From contig ONDS01000011.1 of assembly GCA_900316685.1 (NCBI GenBank), positions 1-64,000 on the forward strand: DNA of 64,000 bases, written 5' to 3'. Position 1 is the stretch's first letter. Each line of letters opens with the position of its first letter. The translations under genes were made by a program, and so were the position numbers. The stretch comes from an uncultured Prevotellaceae bacterium (GTDB lineage Bacteria > Bacteroidota > Bacteroidia > Bacteroidales > Bacteroidaceae). Below the pieces are notes generated by a model. That model was not told the origin of the DNA, made no database searches, and saw only the letters and a list, made by a program, of their open reading frames with translations. Below, piece by piece: positions 50,496-59,960 of this stretch.

Positions 50496-51898
50496 AATAC
50501 GGGTTTGTTTGATGATGATTGTATGGTAAATCCTAATTTTTCCAATCCGGCTTTAATTTCCGGGCAACTCATAAAGAGCCGCCATAACAGCCCACTACGA
50601 TAATTTTCAATCATTGGGGCTATCGTACACTGGTCGATGGCCAGGTAATGGGGAACGGTCCATTTGTCCTGCACACTGAAGGCATCGTAAAAGCCGTATT
50701 TACCCCAAATCCACTCACCTTGGTTCCAGAACCCTTTCAGTGCAGCCATCGACTGCTCTGGTGTATAGGGGAAGGAGGAGAGGGCTGCCGTAGGGGTGAT
50801 GACACCGATATCATTGCCCGGGCAATGGGCGGAATAGCCTATGGTGGAATAGCTGGCTGTCAGCCCCCAGCAATCCTTGCCATATCCGGCGAAATGCTTG
50901 GGGTTGGCTACACAATAGTCATAATCGCTCATCACATGATTGGTCAGTGCTTTCCAATAGTCGGCATACTCGTCTTTCAGGTGTCGCGGGTCGAGCCCTA
51001 TCCATGAGTAGTGAGCCCAGAACAGCGGTCCACCGGTGGTTTCCGCACCATTGTGTTTGAGCAGGAGAGGATGGCCGTAGGGAGCGGCCTCGCTCTTGAT
51101 GCCTCCCGAGCGTGCCCATCCCTTATGATAGGCACTTGCCGGCACCGTATGCGTGGGTGAGGCGGCAGCGAGGACATAGACGATGAGGCATTCATTGTAT
51201 CCCTCTAGCGGGAAGTTCATCTCCCACCCAAAGTCGGGCGACCAATGCCAATAGATCACATCCTGGCCACCTTTGGTGTACCAATCGAACTCCATGTCAT
51301 GCCATAGGTCGTCGATCTTCGCACGGAGGGTCTTTTCGCCCTCACTGTCGCCGTTGAAGTACTGACGGGCACAGAGCAAGCCCGTCATGAGGAAACTGCT
51401 CTCCACCAGGTCGCCGCCGTTGTCTTTCTGTCCGAAAGGTTTCACATGACCCGTCTTGCCGTTGAGCCAATGAGGCCACACGCCGTGGAACCGGTCGGCC
51501 TTGCCCAGCCAGTCCACTATCTTGGTGAGACGTTTCAGCCCGTCGGCACGGCTGATGAATCCGCGGTCGACACCCACAAGAAGACCAGCGATGCCGAAGC
51601 CACTTCCACCGGTGGTCACGATATCCTCGTCGTGCTCGGGGTAGTTGCCATCAAGATGGATGCGCTCGCGTGCCAGTCCGGAATTGGCTTCCGCCCCATC
51701 CCACATATAATTGAGATGTACGCGCTGTATGAAATCAAGCATCTCATCATCGTTGGCAAACGACGGTGGCCTGACCGAGTCGCCGATCAGCTCGCTGCTG
51801 TCGGCCTCGTCGTTCCCATCGGAGGAAGCTTGCTTGCAGCCCATTACAAGGCAAAGGGCGATGGTCGATATAAGAAATGATAGAACGTTTTTTTTCAT
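50492..51898 (-). CDS. GH144 endo-beta-1,2-glucanase-like lipoprotein
   Basis: A 468 aa protein with a lipoprotein signal (FLISTIALCLVMGC, Cys21) and a single (alpha/alpha)6-barrel-type domain (the glycoamylase-type Pfam family). Features of GH144 and its relatives: DIVTTGGSGFGIAGLLVGVD, FHGVWPHWLNGKTGHVKPFG, DVIYWHWSPDFGWEMNFPLE, GYNECLIVYVLAAASPTH and GPLFWAHYSWIGLDPRHLKD. GH144 enzymes cut beta-1,2-glucan to sophoro-oligosaccharides. As a lipoprotein in a Sus-type operon it may be surface- or periplasm-facing. It overlaps both neighbours by 4 bp. Assignment to GH144 and not to a sister family of unknown specificity rests on the GH3 partner. Confidence 0.8.
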   Translation of the reverse strand: MKKNVLSFLISTIALCLVMGCKQASSDGNDEADSSELIGDSVRPPSFANDDEMLDFIQRVHLNYMWDGAEANSGLARERIHLDGNYPEHDEDIVTTGGSGFGIAGLLVGVDRGFISRADGLKRLTKIVDWLGKADRFHGVWPHWLNGKTGHVKPFGQKDNGGDLVESSFLMTGLLCARQYFNGDSEGEKTLRAKIDDLWHDMEFDWYTKGGQDVIYWHWSPDFGWEMNFPLEGYNECLIVYVLAAASPTHTVPASAYHKGWARSGGIKSEAAPYGHPLLLKHNGAETTGGPLFWAHYSWIGLDPRHLKDEYADYWKALTNHVMSDYDYCVANPKHFAGYGKDCWGLTASYSTIGYSAHCPGNDIGVITPTAALSSFPYTPEQSMAALKGFWNQGEWIWGKYGFYDAFSVQDKWTVPHYLAIDQCTIAPMIENYRSGLLWRLFMSCPEIKAGLEKLGFTIQSSSNKPVL

Positions 51899-54021
51899 TT
51901 TTTGAAGGTTTTAGATCGTGGTGAAACACCCGTCTCTCCAAGAGCCTCAATGGTGAAATAATAAGTGGTTGAACGATCCAAGCCTCGCAGATCGTAATGG
52001 TTTTCACCATAGACGGCAATGCAATGGTAAAGCTTGTCGGGAGCTGTTCCATAATAAATCTGATAGCCATAAGCATCCCTGACGGGGCGCCATGAAAGCA
52101 AGGCATTGCGAAGGTCTTTTCGGTCGCGGTCCACCTTGAACCCTTCCACCGCCGATGGGAGATGGCCCTCAGAGAGTCCGAAAACCCTGAATTCCGACAG
52201 GCAGAACTTGCCTTCTCCGGGCATATGCAGGTTCTCGACTTTCAGGTAGCGGGTGGTGAGTGGGGAGCGCAACTCGATGTAGTCATGAGGTGCATCACGG
52301 TCGTTGTCGCTCTTGTCCACGACAAGTGTCCACTCCTTGCCGTCATCACTCCCCCATACCCGATACTGGTAATAGGTATCGCTGGCACGGTTGGTCTGTA
52401 GGGTGCCATGGTCGTAGAAATTCAGTTGCATGGCTCTCACGGTGCGCAAACCACCCAAGTCGATGCTCACCCATTCGCCAGGATTGCCAGTGACCGCACT
52501 CCAATAAGTGCGGATATTCTCATCGCTCAGGTTAGCTACATCGAGTGTGTCGGTGGAGGAACATTGCATGGGTTTGCCATAAGAGAGGAGCATCCATCCG
52601 GTGAAACGGTCTTTCCCTTGATAGTCGGCATTCTTCTGCGGATAGTCGCCGAAAGCGGTGGTGGTGTACATCACGCCATCGTGATCGAAATAGGTGGGAT
52701 AGAGTCCGATGCGTCGCTCAAACTTGTATTTCAGCGAGAGCATACAGGTGCCTACATGCCAATACTGACCATGCAGGTCCTGAAAGGTGCCGCCATGACC
52801 AACACCTTGGACGAACCCACCCGGCTTGTAGCTCATGGGATTGTGCTGCTGGTAAGTAAACGGGCCGAGGGGCGAACGGCTTACGTAAACACCATCGGCA
52901 TAGACTTTGAACTCGGTACCTGGCGCCCCATATTGAAGGTAGTAAAGCCCATCATGCTTGGTCATGTAAGCTCCTTCGGTGAAAGGCTTGAGAGTCACCT
53001 CATCATCGTTGTTCATACCGAAGCGTTCCCAACCATGTTCCTCGGGGTGGAGGATGACCACATCGTGAATCTTGCTGATAGGACGAAAATCATGCCTACT
53101 CAGTTCGACGGCTTTCAATGGATATTCATTGCTCGACCCGTAATACAGGTACAAGCGCCCATCATCGTCAAGGAACAAACAAGGATCCCATGAGGGAAGG
53201 GTATTACGGCTCATGACCTGACGCCAACGTCCATTCTCGGGCTGGGTGGTGTACCACACAGGTAATCCCTCATAAGTGGAACCGGTATAGAACAGGGTGT
53301 CGCCAGCTACGAAAGCTGCTGGGGCGCACTGGTCATCATCTGTGGGATGTCGTTGGAATGTAGCTGTCTGGAAGTCCCAGTCGCTCAGATTGTCCGACCA
53401 ATGATAACCACCTTGGTTCGTGGAGAACAACAGGTATTTGTCTCGATAGGTCAAGGCCATGGGATCGGCCGAGGAGCGGAAGCACCCACCATTCATCACA
53501 TTATTGTTGTAAGGCTCGTAGTTGTAACTGATGTTGAGCGGATTACAATAGGTGGAAGTGGTGGCTGACTGCGGGTCATACCAAGGGGTGGCCTGCGCCT
53601 GGACACGTGGCAGTACAGGCATCGGCGTTTCCTGTTGCATCACGATGTCCACCTGACGATGGTTTCTGTCTCTTATAACATGGGTGAATCCATAATCGGG
53701 GTGGAATACATAGAGATGCAGGTCTCCATCCGTCGCCGTCAACCTGTATGTTCCGTCGGCAGCGGTATTATAATGGGCGGGTGAGGCGAAAAACATCACA
53801 GTGGCTCCTTCAAGAGGTGTGCCATTGGTGGCGGTCACCCGTCCGTGGATGTCGTATTCCTGATGCACAGGAATGAAGTAGTCGCTCACCTGCCCCTTCA
53901 CCACCTTGATGCTATCGTCGGGCGCAGATGTCAAGCAAACAGCATTCTCCGCTGCGGCGGAGAATGCTGTCATCAGGAGCACGGGCATTCCCCGTAATAT
54001 GCCATGCAGTGCCTTACTCAT
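51895..54021 (-). CDS. GH43-like five-blade propeller protein with F5/8C and FN3 domains
   Basis: A 708 aa exported protein. An N-terminal carboxypeptidase-regulatory-like/Ig part (about 55-130, YDIHGRVTATNGTPLEGATV) is followed by a family 43-type beta-propeller (about 150-500: GGCFRSSADPMALTYRDKYL, SWDPCLFLDDDGRLYLYYGS, FTEGAYMTKHDGLYYLQYGA, GGFVQGVGHGGTFQDLHGQY), a discoidin F5/8C domain (about 515-625) and a terminal FN3 domain (about 630-708). Its substrate is not known. In this operon it could remove side groups or a different linkage from the target glucan. The gene overlaps susD by 8 bp and the GH144 gene by 4 bp. Confidence 0.78.
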   Translation of the reverse strand: MSKALHGILRGMPVLLMTAFSAAAENAVCLTSAPDDSIKVVKGQVSDYFIPVHQEYDIHGRVTATNGTPLEGATVMFFASPAHYNTAADGTYRLTATDGDLHLYVFHPDYGFTHVIRDRNHRQVDIVMQQETPMPVLPRVQAQATPWYDPQSATTSTYCNPLNISYNYEPYNNNVMNGGCFRSSADPMALTYRDKYLLFSTNQGGYHWSDNLSDWDFQTATFQRHPTDDDQCAPAAFVAGDTLFYTGSTYEGLPVWYTTQPENGRWRQVMSRNTLPSWDPCLFLDDDGRLYLYYGSSNEYPLKAVELSRHDFRPISKIHDVVILHPEEHGWERFGMNNDDEVTLKPFTEGAYMTKHDGLYYLQYGAPGTEFKVYADGVYVSRSPLGPFTYQQHNPMSYKPGGFVQGVGHGGTFQDLHGQYWHVGTCMLSLKYKFERRIGLYPTYFDHDGVMYTTTAFGDYPQKNADYQGKDRFTGWMLLSYGKPMQCSSTDTLDVANLSDENIRTYWSAVTGNPGEWVSIDLGGLRTVRAMQLNFYDHGTLQTNRASDTYYQYRVWGSDDGKEWTLVVDKSDNDRDAPHDYIELRSPLTTRYLKVENLHMPGEGKFCLSEFRVFGLSEGHLPSAVEGFKVDRDRKDLRNALLSWRPVRDAYGYQIYYGTAPDKLYHCIAVYGENHYDLRGLDRSTTYYFTIEALGETGVSPRSKTFKK

Positions 54022-55453
54022 CCTTGGGGTCGTTCTTGAGTGCTGATACGTTGTTCAACTGGTCAAGAGGGATGGGATAATAGGTCAGGCTGCTGTTCCA
54101 CCCTTTCGGGCCGAGCACACTGGCGGCTTGGCCTGTGCGCACGAGGTCATTGTAGCGGTCGCCCCACTCGCCGGCAAACTCCATGCGGCGCTCATCCAGG
54201 ATCTGGTCGATGGTGACATTGCTAAGCACAGGCATTTGCGCCCTCTCTCGTACTTGGTTGAAGGGTGCGTCGCCGTTCTTGCCTTGGCGCACCTTGGCCT
54301 CTGCGTTCATGAGCAGTGCGTCGGCGTATCGCAGGATACGGACATTGTTGTTGGAGCCGTACTTGGTACGTCCGGGAGTGAGTTCGCTGGTCGGGGTATA
54401 CACCTTGCCATTGTAGAAATCGGTATCGCCCCCGCCGATGAAATCACCACTCGGTGTGGTGGCATTGCCCTGCATGAAGGTTGTGATGCCGCGTACCGTC
54501 TCGCCACGTGCATCGGCCCACTGCTTGAACTCAGGATAGAAACGGATGAAGTTCCATCCTCCCATGCTTCCCGGTCCTTGGAACACGAACCACATGTCAG
54601 CATCCACCTCATCGCCCGAGCCCTGTCCGAAGTCGGTGCACTGCGCTTCGAAGAGCGATTCGTTGCACACCTTGCCGGGAATCTTGAACAGTTCGTAATA
54701 GTCGGAATAGAGTTGGAACTTATTGCTGTTGATGATGTCGTCTGTAAGCTGTTCCACCAAGGCATATTCGCCACGGTTCAAACGGATCTTGGCAGCCAGG
54801 AGCTCGGCGGTATATGCCGACACGGCTCCATAATGCTCCATCTCGTTGGGACGCAGTTTGACACCATTGTCGATGGCATACTGCAAGTCTTCGAGCATAT
54901 ACAGCTCCACGGCGTTCTTTGTGGAACGGGTAAGGTCGTTCTGGCTATTGCTACGCAAGATGGTGACATCTCCGAAAGCCTGCGTCAACCGATAGTAGGC
55001 CCAGGCCCTGAGGGTGCGCACCTCGCTGCAGTAGTTGCGGTAACGTGTTTGGTCTGCCCCATTGGCGGCATAGTTGTCCAGGCTCTCGAGTGCGGCATTG
55101 GCCACCTTGATGATGCCATATAACTGGTTCCACATCTCATTGAGTCCCCAGAAAGAGTTGTCGTATTTGTAATTGCCGAAATCGACGAGCAACTGTTGGT
55201 CGTCATAGCGTCCCGACCACATATCATCGTCGCGTACGATGCACAACGGCCATATCACCCAGTGCATGCCACCAGTGCGCACCTTGGCGTAAACGCCCGA
55301 CACGGGCATATACATCTCGCTTAGCTCTGTATAATCGACCTGCTCCTCGGGCACCTTGTTCTCGGGATCGATATCGAGATAATCGCTACAGCTACCGAGG
55401 GTAAGAGCAGCGCAAGCCAAGGCGAAAACGGAAAAATATCTTGAGATTTTCAT
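54014..55453 (-). CDS. SusD/RagB-family glycan-binding lipoprotein
   Basis: A 479 aa protein with a lipoprotein signal (MKISRYFSVFALACAALTLG then SC, Cys22) and the SusD layout: N-terminal TPR-like helices (YRNYCSEVRTLRAWAYYRLT, the conserved RA.AY segment with TQAFGDVTIL) and the C-terminal ending (NVRILRYADALLMNAEAKVR, ILDERRMEFAGEWGDRYNDL). SusD proteins cap the SusC transporter at the cell surface and bind the oligosaccharide. It lies 24 bp after susC. The last residues overlap the next gene. Confidence 0.95.
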   Translation of the reverse strand: MKISRYFSVFALACAALTLGSCSDYLDIDPENKVPEEQVDYTELSEMYMPVSGVYAKVRTGGMHWVIWPLCIVRDDDMWSGRYDDQQLLVDFGNYKYDNSFWGLNEMWNQLYGIIKVANAALESLDNYAANGADQTRYRNYCSEVRTLRAWAYYRLTQAFGDVTILRSNSQNDLTRSTKNAVELYMLEDLQYAIDNGVKLRPNEMEHYGAVSAYTAELLAAKIRLNRGEYALVEQLTDDIINSNKFQLYSDYYELFKIPGKVCNESLFEAQCTDFGQGSGDEVDADMWFVFQGPGSMGGWNFIRFYPEFKQWADARGETVRGITTFMQGNATTPSGDFIGGGDTDFYNGKVYTPTSELTPGRTKYGSNNNVRILRYADALLMNAEAKVRQGKNGDAPFNQVRERAQMPVLSNVTIDQILDERRMEFAGEWGDRYNDLVRTGQAASVLGPKGWNSSLTYYPIPLDQLNNVSALKNDPKDE

Positions 55454-55477
55454 ACTTCTATAATGTGTTTGGATAGG

Positions 55478-58400
55478 TTAGAAATTGATTTGCACGCCGA
55501 AAGTGTAAGTAGAGGTAAGAGGATAGACATTGGTATCCCAACCATCGGGATCACTGATTTCCGGAGTGAACGTATTCGCACTGAAGAGAGTGAGAGGTCT
55601 GTCTGCGGTTACGCTGAGGCGGATGCTGGGAAGCACATAACCGCCCAACTGCACCTTTCTGAACGTATAGCCCAAGGTGACATTCTGAATGCGGAAGAAG
55701 TCGGCATCCTCGATGAAATAGGAGTTGAGGCGCTGGTCGCTCACGTTCCATCCCTTGATGAGTGCCTTGGCCGAGGGGTTGCTGTTGGTGGAGCCTTCGC
55801 CGGTCCAACGGTCTTTGAACTGTGCCTCATCGAAATTGTAGTTGCTCTGCGCGTAACGTAATGCCCTCTTGCGGTTGAAGAACTGCGCTCCCGTCTGTCC
55901 GTAGGTGGTAAGCGAGAAGTCGAGGTTCTTCCATTCGAATCCGAGGTTCACGCCATAGGTGAAATTAGGCAGGTAGGAGCCGAGCACCTGACGGTCGTCG
56001 CCATCGAGCATACCGTTGTCGTTGGTGTCTTCATACTTGAAGTCGCCGGGTTCCAGTCCGTTGGCCACGGCGATGGGGTCGGCAGCCACCTCGGCGGCGT
56101 TCTGGTACACACCCACCACCTTGTAGCCATAGAACGAGTTCATCTCCTCGCCTACAATGTTATACACCTTGCCGTTGTTCACCATGTTGGCACCGGAGAG
56201 GCTCTTCACCTCATTGCGAAGTAACGACAGGTTGACACCGATATTGTACTTGAAATCCTGGCCGATACGGTCGTTCCAATTGATGCCGATATCCACACCT
56301 TGGTTGAGTATCTTGCCATAGTTACCGGCGAGGGTCTCATTCTGGAAAGGCAGTCGGGTGCTGAGCACAGCATCTTTCGTCATGCGATGGAAGAAGTCGA
56401 CATCCACGTTCAGTCGGCTGTTGAACGCGCCGAGGTTGAAACCTACGTTGGTCTCCTCCACCATCTCCCAGCTGAGCCAGCTGAAATAGGTGGTGTTCTG
56501 GTATCCAGCGAAGGTGGCGTTGCCGAAGACGCCCGAATTCCAGTTGCCGGTAGCCACGGAGGCGAAGCCGTCGCTTGCCGCCACATGGTCATTGCCGAGC
56601 TGGCCCCAGCTGGCCCGCAGTTTGAGGTAGTCGATGGCTTTCACGTTGTTCTTGAAGAACGGTTCCTCGCTGATGACCCATGATGCACCTACCGAGGGGA
56701 AGTAACCCCATTTGTCCTGATATTTCGATGAACCGTCGGCACGGAAGGTGAACATAAGGTAATACTTATTGGCATAGTTGTAGCTCAGGCGCCCAAAATA
56801 GCTCTGTCCGCGGTAGCGAGTGCCATCTTCCGTGGCTTTGGCGCTTGCCTCATCACCCTGGCCGATATACCAATATTCCTCTTGTCCTTCAGGCACATTG
56901 TCGACATTGCCTGTGAGGATATGATATTTCTCCTGGCGCATGGAGTAGCCCAGCATGGCACCGAAATTGTGCTTGCCCCACGAATCACGGTAGTTGAGCA
57001 CATTGTCCCATATATAATTGTTGAATGTGGTGATGGGCTTGCTCACATGGCTGTTGTCAGTATGTAATTGCTCGCTGATATAATACTTAGGAACAAACGT
57101 GTATCCCTCCATAGTGGAATGGTTATAGCTGATGCCCGTCTTGAAATCGAGTTTCTCGGGAATGAACACGAAGTCGGCATAGAAATTGGCCAGCAACTGC
57201 TCTGTACGGTTCTTGCTGTCGTAATAGGTGGCAGTGGCTATGGGGTTGTAGAAGTTGTTGGTGAACCCCACCGACGAAGGTGAAGCGAAATGTTCGGGTG
57301 TGGCGGCGGTATTGTTTTCATCATACACAGGATAGATGCCTGGGGCATTGAAGGCCTGTTGCCAGGCGTTGGCATTCGAATTGGTCTGGTTGGCTTTGGA
57401 ATAGACACCGTTGAACCCCACCTTCAGCCATGAAGTAGCCTCGTAATCCAGGGCGCCGCGGAAGTTCAGGCGCGAGTAGTCGTTGTCGACGTTCATGATA
57501 CCGTTCTGATAGAGGTAGTTCATGCCCACGGAATAGGATGCCTTCTCACCCCCGCCACTGATGGTGAGAGCATGGTTGGTGATGACGGCACTGCGCAGCA
57601 ACTCCTCATACCAGTCGGTGTCGCTGCCATAGGTCCAATTGTGGAAATCGCTATTGGCGTAACTGCCTCCAAAGCGGTCGATACTGGCTTTCATGTATGG
57701 GCTGTAGGCATCATAGTCGGCCTCCATGAGCATTTGGGCGTATTGGCTTGAGTTAGCCATCTTCAACACGTTGGATGCGTTCTGCACACCCACATAGCCC
57801 TCATAAGTGATTTGTGCCTTTTGGTTCTTGGCTCCTTTCTTGGTGGTGATAATCACCACGCCGTTGGCGGCACGCACACCATAGATAGCTGCCGCCGAAG
57901 CGTCTTTGAGCACGCTCATATCCTTGATATCGCTCGGGTTGAGGAAATTGATGTTATCGTAGAACATACCATCCACCACATACAAAGGATCGGAATTGCT
58001 GAAGGAGCCATTACCACGGATACGCACGGTAGGTCCGGCACCCGGTGTGCCACTGCTCACCACGTTCACACCCGCCACCTTACCTTGCATGGCTGCCATT
58101 GGCGAAGTGGCTGGCACATTGGCGATGTCCTCGGCACGCACCACGGCAATGGGCGAAGTCAGGTCTTTCGCCTTGGCCGAACCATAACCGATAGCCACCA
58201 CCTCGTCGAGCATCGTCGAGTCATCTTCCATACTGATATTCATGGTGCCGGCGGCATTGAGCACTTGGCTCTTCATTCCTATATAGGAAATCTCCACTTT
58301 CGCGTCGGAAGGAACATTGTCAAGACTAAAGTTGCCATCAATGTCGGTGACTGCGGCCATCGTGGTACCCACCACTCTGACTGTGGCACCAATCACGGGG

Positions 58401-58501
58401 ATGCCAACGGCATCAACCACGGTTCCCTTGATGTTCTGTGATTGTGCCCATATGGATTGCACAAAAACAGTCAAAAGAATTGTCAACAGAAATTTTTTCA
58501 T
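55478..58501 (-). CDS. SusC/RagA-family TonB-dependent transporter
   Basis: A 1007 aa outer-membrane protein. Signal peptide (KKFLLTILLTVFVQSIWA), an N-terminal carboxypeptidase-D-like domain (about 23-100: KGTVVDAVGIPVIGATVRVV), a TonB box/plug (about 105-230: MLDEVVAIGYGSAKAKDLTS, IRGNGSFSNSDPLYVVDGM) and a 22-strand barrel ending in Phe (TYTFGVQINF). SusC imports oligosaccharides using TonB energy. First gene of the PUL, with a leader of about 85 nt and a -7 box TAATTTTG. The plug starts with the VVAIGYG variant of the usual V-V-G-Y-G motif. Confidence 0.96.
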   Translation of the reverse strand: MKKFLLTILLTVFVQSIWAQSQNIKGTVVDAVGIPVIGATVRVVGTTMAAVTDIDGNFSLDNVPSDAKVEISYIGMKSQVLNAAGTMNISMEDDSTMLDEVVAIGYGSAKAKDLTSPIAVVRAEDIANVPATSPMAAMQGKVAGVNVVSSGTPGAGPTVRIRGNGSFSNSDPLYVVDGMFYDNINFLNPSDIKDMSVLKDASAAAIYGVRAANGVVIITTKKGAKNQKAQITYEGYVGVQNASNVLKMANSSQYAQMLMEADYDAYSPYMKASIDRFGGSYANSDFHNWTYGSDTDWYEELLRSAVITNHALTISGGGEKASYSVGMNYLYQNGIMNVDNDYSRLNFRGALDYEATSWLKVGFNGVYSKANQTNSNANAWQQAFNAPGIYPVYDENNTAATPEHFASPSSVGFTNNFYNPIATATYYDSKNRTEQLLANFYADFVFIPEKLDFKTGISYNHSTMEGYTFVPKYYISEQLHTDNSHVSKPITTFNNYIWDNVLNYRDSWGKHNFGAMLGYSMRQEKYHILTGNVDNVPEGQEEYWYIGQGDEASAKATEDGTRYRGQSYFGRLSYNYANKYYLMFTFRADGSSKYQDKWGYFPSVGASWVISEEPFFKNNVKAIDYLKLRASWGQLGNDHVAASDGFASVATGNWNSGVFGNATFAGYQNTTYFSWLSWEMVEETNVGFNLGAFNSRLNVDVDFFHRMTKDAVLSTRLPFQNETLAGNYGKILNQGVDIGINWNDRIGQDFKYNIGVNLSLLRNEVKSLSGANMVNNGKVYNIVGEEMNSFYGYKVVGVYQNAAEVAADPIAVANGLEPGDFKYEDTNDNGMLDGDDRQVLGSYLPNFTYGVNLGFEWKNLDFSLTTYGQTGAQFFNRKRALRYAQSNYNFDEAQFKDRWTGEGSTNSNPSAKALIKGWNVSDQRLNSYFIEDADFFRIQNVTLGYTFRKVQLGGYVLPSIRLSVTADRPLTLFSANTFTPEISDPDGWDTNVYPLTSTYTFGVQINF

Positions 58502-58815
58502 GTAAAAAAGGTTTTTAATTATTGGTTATTATTATAATTAGGTTAAAGTCAATAGTCGTAGCTTTTCTTCTACCGCTTGTTAGCTGCCGCAAAATTAAAA
58601 GAATAATGATAATTGTGAAAAAAAAATAATACGCTACATCTACTTTGTAAAATAATGTTACTACGTTTTTACTACTACAACAATATTAACAATCTGATAA
58701 TCCTATACTTATATAAAAGAAAAAAACGGACATGTAAGAAATTATGATTTAAGCTGAAAACCCAAATCCCTTTGTCCGCTTAACAAAAAAAGGATGGCCA
58801 GATGATGGGTATCCC
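58502..58815 (-). promoter_or_regulatory. PUL promoter and upstream region
   Basis: The minus-strand -7 box TAATTTTG (plus CAAAATTA, 58590-58597) gives a leader of about 85 nt. Further upstream is an AT-rich stretch to about 58790 with the only strongly AT-rich sequence of the area, a plausible place for the regulator to bind; no exact inverted repeat stands out. No gene is seen. Confidence 0.5.
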
Positions 58816-59349
58816 TCACTTTACCATAAACCTCCTGGCAAACTCCCAAATGACGATGCTGGCGGTATTGGCCACGTTGAGCGAATGCTTGGTGCCGAAT
58901 TGGGGTATCTCCAGACAACCGTCGGAGGCATCGACCACGCTCTGGTGCACTCCCTTTACCTCATTACCGAAGACCACGGCATAGCGCCGCCCAGCCTCGG
59001 TGGTCAGCCGTTGCAGTTTAGTGGACCCTTCCACCTGTTCGATGCTATAGACGAACACTCCCTCTTTCTTCAGTGCCGCCACCGCCTCATCCGCCGTGGG
59101 GAAAAACTGCCAATCGACGGCATCCTCACCACCCAGGGCGGTCTTGTGTATCTCGGCGTTGGGCGGACAGGCGGTGATGCCGCACAGACAGACCCTTTCC
59201 ACCCGGAAAGCGTCGCAGGTGCGGAACACCGACCCCACATTATAGAGCGAGCGCACATCATCGAGCACCACCGTCAGAGGCAGTTTCTCCGATGCTTTGA
59301 ACTCCTCCACCGTCAGGCGGTTCATTTCTATGGTTCGCAGTTTACGCAT
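58816..59349 (-). CDS. SpoU/TrmH-family RNA methyltransferase
   Basis: A 177 aa protein limited to the SPOUT domain. Motif 1 is LDDVRSLYNVGSVFRTCDAF with the catalytic Asn/Arg, motif 2 YAVVFGNEVKGVHQSVVDAS, and motif 3 EIPQFGTKHSLNVANTASIV, forming the knot. Members 2'-O-methylate tRNA (TrmH/TrmL) or rRNA; the target is open. The short length resembles TrmL-like proteins, but the first 20 residues (RKLRTIEMNRLTVEEF) differ. It overlaps the sufE stop by 8 bp. Confidence 0.9.
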   Translation of the reverse strand: MRKLRTIEMNRLTVEEFKASEKLPLTVVLDDVRSLYNVGSVFRTCDAFRVERVCLCGITACPPNAEIHKTALGGEDAVDWQFFPTADEAVAALKKEGVFVYSIEQVEGSTKLQRLTTEAGRRYAVVFGNEVKGVHQSVVDASDGCLEIPQFGTKHSLNVANTASIVIWEFARRFMVK

Positions 59350-59764
59350 TCTTCATCTTATATGCCAAGGCATAGGCCTTGATCTGTTTCACCATAGCCA
59401 ACAGGCCATTGCTGCGCGTGGGTGAGAGATGCTCCCGCAAGCCGATGCGCTCTATGAAATAGAGATCGGCATCGAGTATCTCCTGCGGTGTATGCCCACT
59501 GAGCACACGGATGAGTAGGGCTACGATACCCTTGACGATGAGGGCATCACTCTCGGCGGTGAACCAGAGCAGTCCATCACGGTAATCAGCCTGAAGCCAC
59601 ACCCTGCTCTGACATCCATCGATAAGGTTCGACTCCGTCTTATATCGCTCGTCGAGAGGCTCCTGGTCATTACCTAAGTCTATGAGCAACTGATACTTGT
59701 CCATCCAATCGGTGAAATCGGAAAACTCCTCTATCACCTCGTCTTGCAATTCATTGATTGTCAT
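59342..59764 (-). CDS. sufE: SufE-like cysteine desulfurase activator
   Basis: A 140 aa protein that takes sulfur from the SufS desulfurase for iron-sulfur cluster assembly. The active Cys is in NLIDGCQSRVWL, and the block GIVALLIRVLSGHTPQEIL and the LREHLSPTRSNGLLAMV ending are as in SufE. No other suf gene is nearby. It is followed by the methyltransferase gene with an 8 bp overlap. Confidence 0.93.
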   Translation of the reverse strand: MTINELQDEVIEEFSDFTDWMDKYQLLIDLGNDQEPLDERYKTESNLIDGCQSRVWLQADYRDGLLWFTAESDALIVKGIVALLIRVLSGHTPQEILDADLYFIERIGLREHLSPTRSNGLLAMVKQIKAYALAYKMKNA

Positions 59765-59960
59765 TATGTTGGGAGTTAAGAGTTAAGAATTAAGAGTTAA
59801 GAGTTAAGAATTAAGAAAAATACTTTTCTGGCGAATAGTCTTACCACCTTGTCAGTCACCCCTCATTCCGGTCAGTCACCCCTCATTCCGGTCAGTCACC
59901 CCCTCCTTGGGAGGGGGAAGGGGGGAGGCTTTCAGGGGGGAGGCTTTCAGGGGGGAGGCT
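59765..59960. repeat. Three different simple repeats at the end of the U32 gene
   Basis: GAGTTAAGAATTAAGAGTTA-type repeats (59768-59817); a 20-bp unit GTCAGTCACCCCTCATTCCG at 59851 and 59871 with a partial third copy; a palindrome CCCCCTCCTTGGGAGGGGG-like core (about 59900-59916), an inverted copy of 4043-4079; and a 15-bp unit GGGGGAGGCTTTCAG, three copies (59921-59960), inside the U32 reading frame. Confidence 0.85.

Noticed and set aside
58502..58815. Known riboswitch in front of susC
   Set aside because: The leader is short and AT-rich with no recognisable aptamer core.
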